A stretch of DNA of 64,000 bases, from positions 139,705 through 203,704 of the forward strand of contig NZ_PYBV01000003.1 in assembly GCF_003205615.1 (NCBI RefSeq), in the 5' to 3' direction. How positions within the stretch are numbered: position 1 is the stretch's first letter; each line of letters starts with the position of its first letter. The notes beneath the pieces were generated by a model. That model did not search any database. It saw nothing but the letters and a program-made list of their open reading frames with translations, and was not told the DNA's origin. The position numbers were made by a program, and so were the translations under genes. Of this stretch, positions 1-9,300 are shown one piece after another. The stretch is from Micromonospora arborensis. GTDB lineage: Bacteria; Actinomycetota; Actinomycetes; Mycobacteriales; Micromonosporaceae.

Positions 1-582
1 GAAGCATCCGGTGCTCGGGCGGAGCCGGGCCGGCACGTCGAGCACGGCAGCGCTGCGGATCAGCACCGCGGCCAGCTCCCGGTCGGTGAACCGCACGCCG
101 AGGATGTGCCGGCGGATGTGCCGCCCGGCGGCCAGCAGCGCCGAACGCCAGGCAGCCGCCGCGAGGCGGGACACCGACCGTCGGCGCGCTGGGGAGGCGC
201 CGGGAGGCGGCCCGCTGAGCAGCTCGCGCCGCCCCTGCCACCAGCCCGCGTCCAACATTCGGGTGTACGCGCCCTGGTGCTCCTGGGGCACCCAGAGGCG
301 GTGCAGCTCGTAGCGGCGGCGCAGGCCGCGGACGGCCACCTCCTGCGTGACCGGGATGTCCAGCCGGGCGAGCAACTGCCGCATCCGCTGCGCGGCGTCC
401 TCCCGGTTGAACTCCACCGGTGCGTGCGCCGCGAGTACGGCGCTCGGCCGGGCGGCGGTCGGTGGCGCTGTGCAGCGGCGCAGGCAGGCGGCCTCGAACG
501 CGTCGCCCAGGGTCAGCCAGTCCAGCGGGGGTGGCGGCGTCGCGGTGCCGGGTCGATCGAGCAGGGCGGTTTGGCGCGTCAA
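1..582 (-). CDS. Hypothetical protein, 3' end outside the window
   Basis: I do not recognise this protein. The minus strand stays open for 194 codons from a TTG at 582, preceded by GGGAG about nine bases upstream, and runs off the window edge, so the C-terminus is missing. The product has no membrane segment. It has an Arg-rich middle and reads like real coding sequence: W, H, Y and C are placed sensibly and the plus-strand alternatives are Arg/Pro/Ser junk. A stretch near residues 90-125 (ending in DAGWWQGRR) is rich in aromatic residues. It is separated from yaaA by about 106 bases with no obvious feature. The start is uncertain because no ATG or GTG sits in a better place. Confidence 0.6.
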   Translation of the reverse strand, partial: MTRQTALLDRPGTATPPPPLDWLTLGDAFEAACLRRCTAPPTAARPSAVLAAHAPVEFNREDAAQRMRQLLARLDIPVTQEVAVRGLRRRYELHRLWVPQEHQGAYTRMLDAGWWQGRRELLSGPPPGASPARRRSVSRLAAAAWRSALLAAGRHIRRHILGVRFTDRELAAVLIRSAAVLDVPARLRPSTGCF

Positions 583-688
583 CGGGGGCTCCCTCGTCGG
601 GGTCTGGGTTCCCCTACCGTGGCCCCTGGCTCGCCGTTACGGAACTGGTCCGGCCCAGCCTTGAGCAAATCTTGCGGCTGCCCCGCCG

Positions 689-1486
689 TCAGAGGTCGGT
701 GACCACCAGGTCCACCTGCCGCGCCCGACCGGGCGCGGTGGCCTGCTCCTCGACGGTGTGCTTCAACTCCCGCAACGTGCCGACCAACTCCGCGGCGGTG
801 CGCGGTCGGGCGCCGGCGACGAGCAGGTCGCGGACCAGCCGCCCCTTGGTCGCCTTGTTGAAGTGGCTGACCACCGAGCGGACCGGTACGCCGTCGACCT
901 CCCGCTCGTGCAGCACCCGCACGGTGACGGTCCGCTCGGCCAGCTCCCCGCGCGGCGTCCAGGTGGCCGCGTACGCGCCGGAGCGCAGGTCCAGCACCAG
1001 GCCCCGGCCGGCAGCGGCGTCCAACACCGGTGCCAGCTCCCTGCGCCAGTACGCCGACAACGCCCCGACGCCCGGCAGGCGGGCGCCGATCGGGCAGCGG
1101 TACGGGGGGATCCGGTCGGCCAGTCGGACCGCTCCCCACAGCCCGGAGCTGATCAGGATCGACCGGCGGGCCGTCCGTTGCGCCGCAGCGGGCAACGAGG
1201 CGAACTCCAGCGCCTCGTAGAGCACACCGGTGTAGAGCCGCTCGGCCGGCGCGGTGGCGGCCTCCCGCAGGCGGGCGTTGCGCCGCAGCTCGCCCCGCTG
1301 GCCCTCGCTGAGGCCGAGCGCCGCCCGTGCCGCCGCCTCGTCCGGCCCGGCGCTGAGCGCGGTGAGGGCGTCCAACACCCGCTCCCGGGCCGGGTTCAGC
1401 TCGGGCAGCGAGAGCCGGTCCGGGGACCAGCGTCGCCCGGTGCCGGCGTCGGCCTTGCCCTCCGAGGGTGGCAGCAGGATGAGCAT
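689..1486 (-). CDS. yaaA: Peroxide stress protein YaaA (UPF0246/DUF328)
   Basis: The 265-aa protein carries the YaaA hallmarks in order: LLPPSEGK at the N-terminus (residues 4-11), SSGLWG followed by IPPYRC near residues 112-130, and VVSHFNKATKG near residues 205-215. Length fits the family (about 250-260 aa). In E. coli, YaaA is an OxyR-regulated cytoplasmic protein that limits free iron and protects DNA during hydrogen peroxide stress. Its fold includes a DNA-binding helix-hairpin-helix-like element. No OxyR or Fur site could be recognised upstream. It stands alone between an unknown gene and a membrane glycosyltransferase-like gene, all on the minus strand, with 51 bases to the latter. ATG start. 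Confidence 0.9.
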   Translation of the reverse strand: MLILLPPSEGKADAGTGRRWSPDRLSLPELNPARERVLDALTALSAGPDEAAARAALGLSEGQRGELRRNARLREAATAPAERLYTGVLYEALEFASLPAAAQRTARRSILISSGLWGAVRLADRIPPYRCPIGARLPGVGALSAYWRRELAPVLDAAAGRGLVLDLRSGAYAATWTPRGELAERTVTVRVLHEREVDGVPVRSVVSHFNKATKGRLVRDLLVAGARPRTAAELVGTLRELKHTVEEQATAPGRARQVDLVVTDL

Positions 1487-1537
1487 CGGGTCTCCTCGAC
1501 GGGCGGGACGGCGGCCCGGCCAGCGTACGACCCGCCG

Positions 1538-3160
1538 TTACCGCCAGGGCCGCACCGGGGTGTCGGGGTGGTACACGCGATAGCCGCCAACCTCGCGCAC
1601 CGGTGCGGCGTCGGCCCGGTCGGCGAGCAGCCTGCGCAGCCGCCGATCCATCGGGGAGCCGACCTCCACCACGTAGCCCGGTCGCTGGGCACTGCCGACC
1701 TGCCGCCAGTACGGGCGGTAGCGGTTCTGGCCGGGGGACAGGTCACCGTCGAGCACCCCGCAGATCACCGTCTCGTCCGTGTTGAAGATCAACCGATTGC
1801 AGGTCCAGTAGTCCCCGTACACCTCGTGGGGGCCGTTGGCGCGCAGCGCGGCGGCCAACTCGCGGGCCTGGCGTTCCTCGGTCCGCGACGCCGCGGTGCC
1901 GCTGGCCGCGAAGAACACGGTGATCACCAGGGTGGTCGCGGTCAGGGCGACCAGCACGGCGGTGGACAGCGCGCCGGTGAACCGCCCCAGCACGCTGCTG
2001 GTGCCCCGCCAGGCCGTCAGCGCCGCCACCCAGAGCGGCCAGAGCACCGCCGGCAGCGACAGTTGCAGCACCGACAGGTAGCGGGCGTTGTCCAGTGGGC
2101 TGGTCGCGGCGAGCGGGCTGCGGACGTACGACAGCAGGGTCAACCCGGCACCGGCGACCAGCGCGAGCTGCACCACCGGCCCGACCCGCTCCCCGCGCGA
2201 CCCGGCGGCGCGGCGGTACGCGAGCACCGCGAGGACCGCGCCGGCCACCAGCAGCACCGGGTACAGCACGCCGAACCACTGTTGCCAGCGGCCGCAGCCG
2301 TCCACCGGGCAGAGCCCGTGCGCCAGCGGCACCCCTTCGAGCAGGCCGCCCCGGATCCGTTCGGACCAGGGCGGGAGTGGCCCGGCCTTCGTGCTGATCT
2401 CCCGGAACACCGACAGCGAGTCCGCACCGGGCTCGGCGCGCAGGTTGTCGACGATCATCGGCGCCACCCCGACGACGGCACCCGCCACCAGCAGCAGGCC
2501 GGACCAGCCGAGCAGTTCCCTGCGCGCCGCCCACACCAGGGCGAGCCCGGCCACCGCCAGGTACGGCAGGATCAGCCAGTCCGACCAGACGGCCAGTCCG
2601 ACGAGCAGGCCGAACGCCGCGACCGCGAGCCGTCGGCGGCGGATCGTGCCGGCGGCCAGCCCCACGGTGATCAGCAGCATCAGCAGCACCGCCGGCTTCA
2701 CCTCGGGCCGGCCCCCGACCACGGTGAGTTGGTCGCGCACCACCCGCTCCGGCCCGAGCGCGAGCAGGCCCACGACGAAGACGGCGAACCAGGGTGTGCA
2801 GAGCCGGCGGGTCAGCCGGTAGATCAGATAGAGGAAGACCGCGTACAACGCGAGCATCGGCAGCCGCAGCACCGGCCAACTTGGCCCGGCCACCGCCACC
2901 AGGGGAGCGGCCAGGTAGGACTCCAACATCCCCATGTAGTGCTGGCCGTACAGGAAGATCGGGCGTTCCCGGCCCTGCCCGATGTGCAACGCGGCGAGGC
3001 CGAAGGTCGCCTCGTCGCTGTTCGACACCGGCACCGTGTACAGCGTCAGGACCAGCCGGTAGACGACACCGGCGAGCCCGATCAGCAGCGCGACGAGCGC
3101 CGGCCGGTCGAGTCGCGGACGCCATCGCCCGCGGTGCTGCTCTGGATGTGACACGACCAC
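1538..3160 (-). CDS. Polytopic membrane protein, GT-C glycosyltransferase-like
   Basis: The 540-aa protein has about ten hydrophobic segments. After the first (residues 20-40) comes a loop with SNSDEATFG. This acidic first extracytoplasmic loop is typical of GT-C (PMT/ArnT-like) enzymes, which take a polyprenyl-phosphate sugar and glycosylate an outer acceptor. Other landmarks are a YGQHYMG stretch after the acidic loop and a soluble C-terminal domain of about 100 residues starting near the last helix. The substrate is unknown. The reading frame stays open far upstream across the next, divergent gene, but that part is antisense shadow. I chose GTG at 3160, with GTG 3154 as the alternative. 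Upstream lies a 150-base divergent promoter region shared with the App1-type gene. Confidence 0.75.
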   Translation of the reverse strand: MVVSHPEQHRGRWRPRLDRPALVALLIGLAGVVYRLVLTLYTVPVSNSDEATFGLAALHIGQGRERPIFLYGQHYMGMLESYLAAPLVAVAGPSWPVLRLPMLALYAVFLYLIYRLTRRLCTPWFAVFVVGLLALGPERVVRDQLTVVGGRPEVKPAVLLMLLITVGLAAGTIRRRRLAVAAFGLLVGLAVWSDWLILPYLAVAGLALVWAARRELLGWSGLLLVAGAVVGVAPMIVDNLRAEPGADSLSVFREISTKAGPLPPWSERIRGGLLEGVPLAHGLCPVDGCGRWQQWFGVLYPVLLVAGAVLAVLAYRRAAGSRGERVGPVVQLALVAGAGLTLLSYVRSPLAATSPLDNARYLSVLQLSLPAVLWPLWVAALTAWRGTSSVLGRFTGALSTAVLVALTATTLVITVFFAASGTAASRTEERQARELAAALRANGPHEVYGDYWTCNRLIFNTDETVICGVLDGDLSPGQNRYRPYWRQVGSAQRPGYVVEVGSPMDRRLRRLLADRADAAPVREVGGYRVYHPDTPVRPWR

Positions 3161-3310
3161 GCCCCCGTCGTCGTCCCGACGGAGTGTTTCACGTTTGGTG
3201 GGCCCGCCGAGGTCGATCGGCGGAGCCCGGCCCGGCCCGGCCGGCACCGGCCGGCTCTGCCGGGGCCGGCTCGCGTGGCCGTGGCTCTCGACGTGTGGCA
3301 GGGTTGGCGC

Positions 3311-4351
3311 GTGCCACCCACTCCCGCCGGCCAGCTTGCCGTTCCGAACCTGCATCGGGCTGCACGGATCGAGGACGCCGTCCACCAGCTCGTGCAGCGC
3401 CGGCTGCGGCGCACCGGCTGGCGGGTCAACATCGTCGCGTACACCGGCTACGGCGCCCCGGGCTGGGTGCGGGTGATGTGCCGGGTGCTGCTGGGCCGTC
3501 CGGACACCCGCCAGCGGGGTCGGCTGGACAAGGTCCGTGGCTGGCGCAGCTTCACCACGCTGCCCAACAAGCACGTCACCGTGACCATCGAGGCCGGCGG
3601 GGTGCGGCACGAGACGCAGGCGGATCGCAGCGGCTTCGTCGACACCCTGGTCGAGGCCGACCTGCCACCCGGTTGGGGCACGGTACGCCTCAGCGTCCCG
3701 GACGCCGACCCGGTCGACGCGCCGGTGCGCATCCTCGACCCCGACGTCAAGTTCGGCATCATCTCCGACATCGACGACACCGTCATGGTGACCGCGCTGC
3801 CCCGGCCGCTGCTCGCCGCGTGGAACACGTTCGTGCTCGACGAGCACGCCCGGGCCGCCGTGCCCGGCATGGCGGTGCTCTACGAGCGGCTGGTCACCGC
3901 GCACCCCGGCGCCCCGGTCTTCTACCTCTCCACCGGCGCGTGGAACGTGGCGCCCACCCTGACCCGGTTCCTGTCCCGACACCTCTACCCGGCCGGGCCG
4001 CTGCTGCTCACCGACTGGGGCCCGACCGCCGACCGCTGGTTCCGCAGCGGGATGGAACACAAACGGTCCACCCTGGCCCGGCTGGCCCGGGAGTTCCCCG
4101 AGGTGCGCTGGCTGCTCGTCGGCGACGACGGCCAGCACGACCAGGAGATCTACCGGGAGTTCGCCGCCGCCCACCCGGAGAACGTCGCCGGGGTGGCGAT
4201 CCGCCGGCTCTCCCCGACGCAGTCGGTGCTGGCCGGCACCCTGCCCGCTCCGGCCGGTCGCCCGTCGTCGGGGCCGGTGGGGCAGAAGTGGCTGTCCGCG
4301 CCGGACGGCGCCGGCCTGTGGCAACTGCTGCGCGACGCCGGCCTGGTCTGA
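3311..4351 (+). CDS. App1-family phosphatidate phosphatase (DUF2183/LNS2-like)
   Basis: The 346-aa soluble protein contains the HAD-like signature SDIDDTV (DxDxT/V) near residue 155. This is followed by the conserved FYLSTGAWN segment, LTDWGP, HKR and a GDDGQHD motif. The set matches bacterial DUF2183/App1 proteins, whose yeast relative App1p is a Mg-dependent phosphatidate phosphatase. The N-terminal third has the usual beta-rich accessory region. An upstream in-frame ATG at 3275 exists, but GTG at 3311 gives a more natural N-terminus with a weak purine-rich site (AGGG) eight bases away. It is transcribed divergently from the membrane glycosyltransferase-like gene. Activity on phosphatidate is inferred from family only. 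Confidence 0.85.
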   Translation: MPPTPAGQLAVPNLHRAARIEDAVHQLVQRRLRRTGWRVNIVAYTGYGAPGWVRVMCRVLLGRPDTRQRGRLDKVRGWRSFTTLPNKHVTVTIEAGGVRHETQADRSGFVDTLVEADLPPGWGTVRLSVPDADPVDAPVRILDPDVKFGIISDIDDTVMVTALPRPLLAAWNTFVLDEHARAAVPGMAVLYERLVTAHPGAPVFYLSTGAWNVAPTLTRFLSRHLYPAGPLLLTDWGPTADRWFRSGMEHKRSTLARLAREFPEVRWLLVGDDGQHDQEIYREFAAAHPENVAGVAIRRLSPTQSVLAGTLPAPAGRPSSGPVGQKWLSAPDGAGLWQLLRDAGLV

Positions 4352-4401
4352 CCGCCGGTCCGGCCGAACTGCCGTCTCCCGGGTGGCGACCGACCGGGTG
4401 C

Positions 4402-6321
4402 CTACGGCCGAACGGCAGGCGCCGAACCTCGGCAGTCCCAGGATGAGCGGATCAACTCCCGTTCGGTGGCGGCGAGGTGGGCAGTCGTGGCGAGCCAGGC
4501 CCAGGCGTACCGGTCCGGGTCGGGATCGGTACGCCGCCCGAACGCGTCCCGCCCGCGCCGGTCGGACTCGTCGGCGAGCGCGGAGGCCACCGTGGCGGCG
4601 GTCGTGAAGCCGGCGCGGCGCAGCGGACCCGTCAGCCCGGTGCCCTCGCCGCGGGCCGCCTCGACGACGGCGCGGCGGCCGCCGGAGACGGCCAGCTCGA
4701 CCAGCCGGCGAACCCGCCACAGCGGGGACTCCGCGACCGCGTCGGCGTCGAGGGCGAGGACCGGTTCGGTCATCGCCGCCGGGTCACGCGGCGGTAGGTG
4801 ATTGCCCTGGATCTCGTCGTAGCCGAGGTCCGCCCGGCCGTGCCAGTCCGTTGGCAGCCGGAGCGTCGTGGCGGCACCGGGCACCGGGCCGACCGCGAGC
4901 GGTCGCAGCGTGCTGGCCCGGTCCGGGTCCAGCCGGCCGACCACCCGGATCCGCAGGCCCGGCCGGGAGGCGAGCCGCCGCAGGTTGGCCACGTGGGCCA
5001 GCATCGGGTGGGAATCGGCTGGCGCCAGCCGGATCACCGGGCCGTCCGGCACCGGCGCCCGCTCCGGTCCGGCGTCGGTGGCGGGGGCCAGCTCGCGGGC
5101 CAACACCTGGTCGCCGACGGCACCCACGACCATCAGATCACCGCCGACCAGCGCGGTACCGGCCCGGATCGGGTCCTCCGGGTCGTCGGCGGCGAGTTGG
5201 GCGGTCACCACCTCGGCGAGTGGACGCGCGAACAGTTCCGCCAGCGGTCCGGTGGCCCAGTCGGTCTCGATGAGCGGGCTGGCGCGGACCCCCTTGCCGG
5301 CGCCGAGCCGGCCGTCCGGTGAAACGGTGGTGCCGGTGATCCGCAGGCCGCCGCGGGCCAACACCGCATGGTTGACCGCGACAGCGCCCATCTCGGTGAC
5401 CGCCCGGGCGCAGTCCCGCGCCCGCTCCGGGCCACCCGGTTTCACGTCGCCGAAGGAGAGCCGCCGCCCGTCGGCGGCGACCAGGTGGGTGACCACCCCG
5501 GCGTATCCGTTCGCGCTGATCACCGGCTCCCGGCAGACGCCGTACACCTCCAGCGTTCCGTCCGGCTGGTAGGCCCTGCGGAGGATGCCGACCAGCGCCG
5601 GGTCGGGATCACCGGCGGCCAGCCGGCCGGCCACGTACAGCAGGTCGTGCAGCACCTCGACCAGCTCGGCCAGCCGGTGTCCGGCCTGTCGTTCCCGGTG
5701 GGCGCGCAGGCCACGGACCGCGCGCAGCGCGGCGCTCTCGGCCCGCGGCAGGCCGGCCAGCCGGGCGCTGTGGGCGGCCCGCAGCAGTTCGGCCTGGGGA
5801 ACCGCGCCGGCGGCCGGCACACCGGCCGCGAGCACTGCGGAGGCGGCCCGCCACAGCGCACCGGCGGCGGCCCGTTGCGCCTTCGTCGGTGCCGTGTTCT
5901 GACCGGCACGACCGGCGGCCGATCTCTCGGTTCGCCCGGTCCGGCTGGGTTTCGCGCCGTCGCTGTCGGGAGCGGACGACGCGCCGGCGGACGCCGGGTC
6001 GGGATGGGTGGCCGGATCGGCGACCGGGCAGGCGACCAGGACCGCGGTCCGGTGCAGACAGCGGGGTGCCAGCAGGCAACTGCACCGTGCCTGGTGCCCC
6101 TCGGTGACCGCGCCGGTCGGCCCGGGCGTGAGGGTGACCAGGGCCTCGGCGCCGCAGTCGACCGACACGCCGCCGTCGACCCGGCCGACCGGTACCCCGG
6201 CCAGCCGTTCGACGGTGGCGTCCAGCCGCTTGTGCAGCCGGGGTGGCAGGGCGGCTACCGCCGCAGCGGCGACCTCCGGCAGCACCGGCGGCAACAGGTC
6301 GGTGGGTGGGCGGTCCGTCAA
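4402..6321 (-). CDS. SWIM zinc-finger protein (YehQ-like)
   Basis: The 639-aa protein has a SWIM motif, CSC then CLH (CxCx5CxH), at about residues 75-85, following a beta-hairpin-like region as is usual. SWIM domains bind DNA or protein. The rest is long and mostly uncharacterised, with an Ala/Arg-rich linker after the finger. The gene starts at TTG 6321 with GGAGG seven bases upstream. This TTG shares bases with the TGA of the DUF5682-VWA gene (TTGA overlap), so the two are translationally coupled. It is the last gene of the five-gene operon. E. coli yehQ, next to the VWA gene yehP, also encodes a SWIM protein. Its partner and ligand are unknown. Confidence 0.85.
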   Translation of the reverse strand: MTDRPPTDLLPPVLPEVAAAAVAALPPRLHKRLDATVERLAGVPVGRVDGGVSVDCGAEALVTLTPGPTGAVTEGHQARCSCLLAPRCLHRTAVLVACPVADPATHPDPASAGASSAPDSDGAKPSRTGRTERSAAGRAGQNTAPTKAQRAAAGALWRAASAVLAAGVPAAGAVPQAELLRAAHSARLAGLPRAESAALRAVRGLRAHRERQAGHRLAELVEVLHDLLYVAGRLAAGDPDPALVGILRRAYQPDGTLEVYGVCREPVISANGYAGVVTHLVAADGRRLSFGDVKPGGPERARDCARAVTEMGAVAVNHAVLARGGLRITGTTVSPDGRLGAGKGVRASPLIETDWATGPLAELFARPLAEVVTAQLAADDPEDPIRAGTALVGGDLMVVGAVGDQVLARELAPATDAGPERAPVPDGPVIRLAPADSHPMLAHVANLRRLASRPGLRIRVVGRLDPDRASTLRPLAVGPVPGAATTLRLPTDWHGRADLGYDEIQGNHLPPRDPAAMTEPVLALDADAVAESPLWRVRRLVELAVSGGRRAVVEAARGEGTGLTGPLRRAGFTTAATVASALADESDRRGRDAFGRRTDPDPDRYAWAWLATTAHLAATERELIRSSWDCRGSAPAVRP

Positions 6322-9300
6322 CGTGATCCTCCACGGATGCGATCGCCCACCCAGCGGGCGAGTTCGAGCGGGCTGAGAGCGGCGACCGGCATCCCGGCCG
6401 CGACGAGCTGCTCGGCGACCGGCACCGAATAGCAGGGCGCGCCCCTGTCGTTCAGCGCGGCGCAGCCGAGCAGATGCACACCGGAGGTGGCCAGGGTGCG
6501 GACCTCGCCGAGCAGCCCGGCCAGCGGGTAGCCCTCCTCGAAGTCGCTGACCACCGCGACGATGGTGCGGCTCGGCACGGTCACCAGCGAGCGGGCGTGG
6601 GCCAACCCGGCGGCGATGTGTGTACCGCCGCCGACGCGCACCTCCAACAGCAGCGACAGCGGGTCGTCGACCCGGTCGGTCAGGTCGACCACCTCGGTGG
6701 AGAACGCGAGGAAGTGGGTGGAGAGGGTCGGCACCCCGCCCAGCACGGCGGCCGTCAACGCCGACCACACCACCGACGCCTCCATCGAGCCGGACACGTC
6801 GACCACCAGCACCAGCCGCCAGTCGGCCTCCCTGCGGGTCCGGGTGTTGAAGACCGGGCGTTCCGGCACCACGACCGTCCGGCCGTCGTCGAGCCGCTGG
6901 GTGTGCTGCAGGTTCGCCCGCAGCGTACGGGCGAGGTTGATCCGGCCGCCGGGACGGCGGGACGGACGCGGGTTACTCAGCCCGGTTAGCGCCGGACGCA
7001 CCTGAGTGGCCAACTGCTTGGTCAACTCCTCGACCAGCCGCCGGACCAGTGGCCGCAGCTTGGCCAGGTGCCCCTCGGGCAGTCCGCCGGCCAGTGACAG
7101 CACCGAGGTCAGCAACTCCATCGAGGGGCGTACCGCGGCCGGGTCGAGTTCGGCGAGCACGTCGGTACGGCCGTTCTCGGCCGCCCGGGCGATGACCTCC
7201 TCGCGTACCGAGGTGCCGAAGAGCGCCTCGAGTTCGTCGGCCCACTCGCGTGCGGTCGGGAAGGAGGTTCCCTGGCCACCACCGCCGGCCGCCTGGCCGA
7301 GGTCGGTGGCGCCCTCGCCCTGGCCCGCCCCGTACAGCTCGTCCAGGGCGAGGGCGTAGCGCCGGGCGCCGGCCGGCAACCGGTCGGGTTGGCGGCCGAG
7401 GAGCAGCCGCCACCGGTCGGTGGGGGTGAGCTGGGCGGCCGACGTGTCCAGGTCGGGTTCGGAGTCGGCGGAGCCGGTCGGCGTCTCCGGGCCGGGTTCG
7501 GTGTCGGCGGAGCCGCTCGGCGTGCCCGGGATCGGTATGTGACGGGCGATCAGGGCGGCCCGACCGGCGAGGTCGGCGGCGGTCCAGCGGGCCAGCATCT
7601 CGGGCGGGACGGACAGTGCCAGATCGAGCCGATCGCCGAGCCGGTCGGCGACGGTGTGCAGCAGCCGGTCCCGGGCCGCCGGGGTGAGCACGTCGAACCC
7701 GCCCCGCAGCGCCGGCAGCCGGTCCAGGAACTCGGTGTCGGTGAGCCGCTCGATCCGCTCCAGCAACGGGTCCAACGCGGCCGGGGCGGACTGCAGCAGC
7801 GGATGCGCCGCGGTGAGCAGACCCCCGAGTAGCCGGTGCAACTGCCGCCGGGTGTCCGGTCCGGTCGCCGCGTCGATCCAGCCGGCCACCCGGGTGCCCA
7901 GGACCTCCACGCCGGTCAGGTCGAGCAGCACCCGGGCGGCCAGGGCAGCGCCCTGGATCAGCGGCGAACCGGCCCGGGTCAGGTGGCCGAGGGCCTCGTC
8001 CAGACGTAGGCCGATCCGATCCTCGCCGGCGCGGACCGCGAGGTCGACCAGTGCGGCGGCGTCGGCGGTGGCGTCGCTGCCGGCGAGGCCCGGCAGCCCG
8101 CGGACCGCCGCGTCCAGCAGCACGACGGCCAGCTCGGCGGCCCGGACCCGGCCGTCGGCGGTGGTGCCGGGCAGATGCGCGCGGCGCAGGGCCTCCAGCA
8201 GGTCCAGGGCGGCCAGCATCTCGGGCAGCGTGCCGGTGCCGGGCAGCACCACGGTGGCCAGTTCGAGCCGGTCGGTGACCAGCTCGGGCAGGTCGCAACG
8301 GGCGGCGTCGCGTAGCCCGGTGAGCAACTGCGCGGCGGTGGGGCCGCCGTCGGCGGCCTCCCGGCGGAACCGGTCCCGCAGGGTGCCGGTCGCGGCCAGC
8401 GCCGCGGTCACCCCGCGTACGCCGACCAGGTCCAGCCGGGCCGCCACGGACGGCGTCCAGGCCAGCTGCCAACGGGTGGTCAGGGCGGTACCGTCGCCGG
8501 TGCCGGAGACCGCGATCGGCTCGCCGTAGCCGACGCCGCAGATCTGCAGGCGTTGCAGCAGGATCTCCCGCCGCCCGTCCAGCTCGGTGCGCAGCGGATC
8601 CAGCCGGACCTCGCGGGACTTCGGGCTGTCCGGGTTGGGCAGCCGCAGCGCGGTGAGTTCCGCCTCGACGGCGGGACCGAGGCCGGACCGCGGCGTACCG
8701 GGGGCGATCCGGCCGCGCTCGGCGCCAACCAGCACGATCTCCAGCGCCTTGGCCAGCGCTCGGCCGCGGCCGAGCAGCTCACCCTGGCCGAGCACGGTGG
8801 TCACCGCCTCCAGCACCTCGCCCCGGCCGGGAGCGGGCAGGTCCCGCAGTCGGGCCAGGTCGCCGCACAGCCGTACCGTCTCGGCGGCCTCGCCGGTACC
8901 GGCGGTGTGACCGGCCGAGCGGAGTTCCCGGCAGAGGTCGGTGACCGCCCGTGCGGCGGCGGCCCGGATCTGTTCTGGGTCGCCGGCAGCGGTGAAGACG
9001 GACTGCTGCCAGCGGGGGTCACGGATCCCGGCCGGGTAGCCGGAGCGGGAGTCGAGCAGGTCGAACGCGTACGGCACGAGCGAGGTGATCGCCGTGCCGC
9101 CGTCCGTGGTGGCCGGCCCGGGCCGGGTCGTCACGGACCGGACCGAACCGGCCTCTGTGGCGTCACCGGCCGTGCTGGCCGTCGGGGTGGGGCCGGTGGC
9201 GGTCGACGGGGTGGCGAGCAGGGCCGGGGCGTGGAAGGCGCCGATGACGGCGGCGACCCGCCGGCCGTCCGCGCCGGCCTCGGCCAGCACCCGGCGCATG

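Noticed and set aside
758..3151. 797-codon open frame on the plus strand
   Set aside because: It runs antisense to yaaA and the membrane glycosyltransferase-like gene; its translation is Gln/Arg/Gly-rich with no domain. High GC keeps such frames open.
3161..4720. N-terminal extension of the minus-strand membrane protein frame
   Set aside because: This part lies antisense to the App1-type gene and has Arg/Gly-rich composition; the membrane protein has a natural start at 3160.
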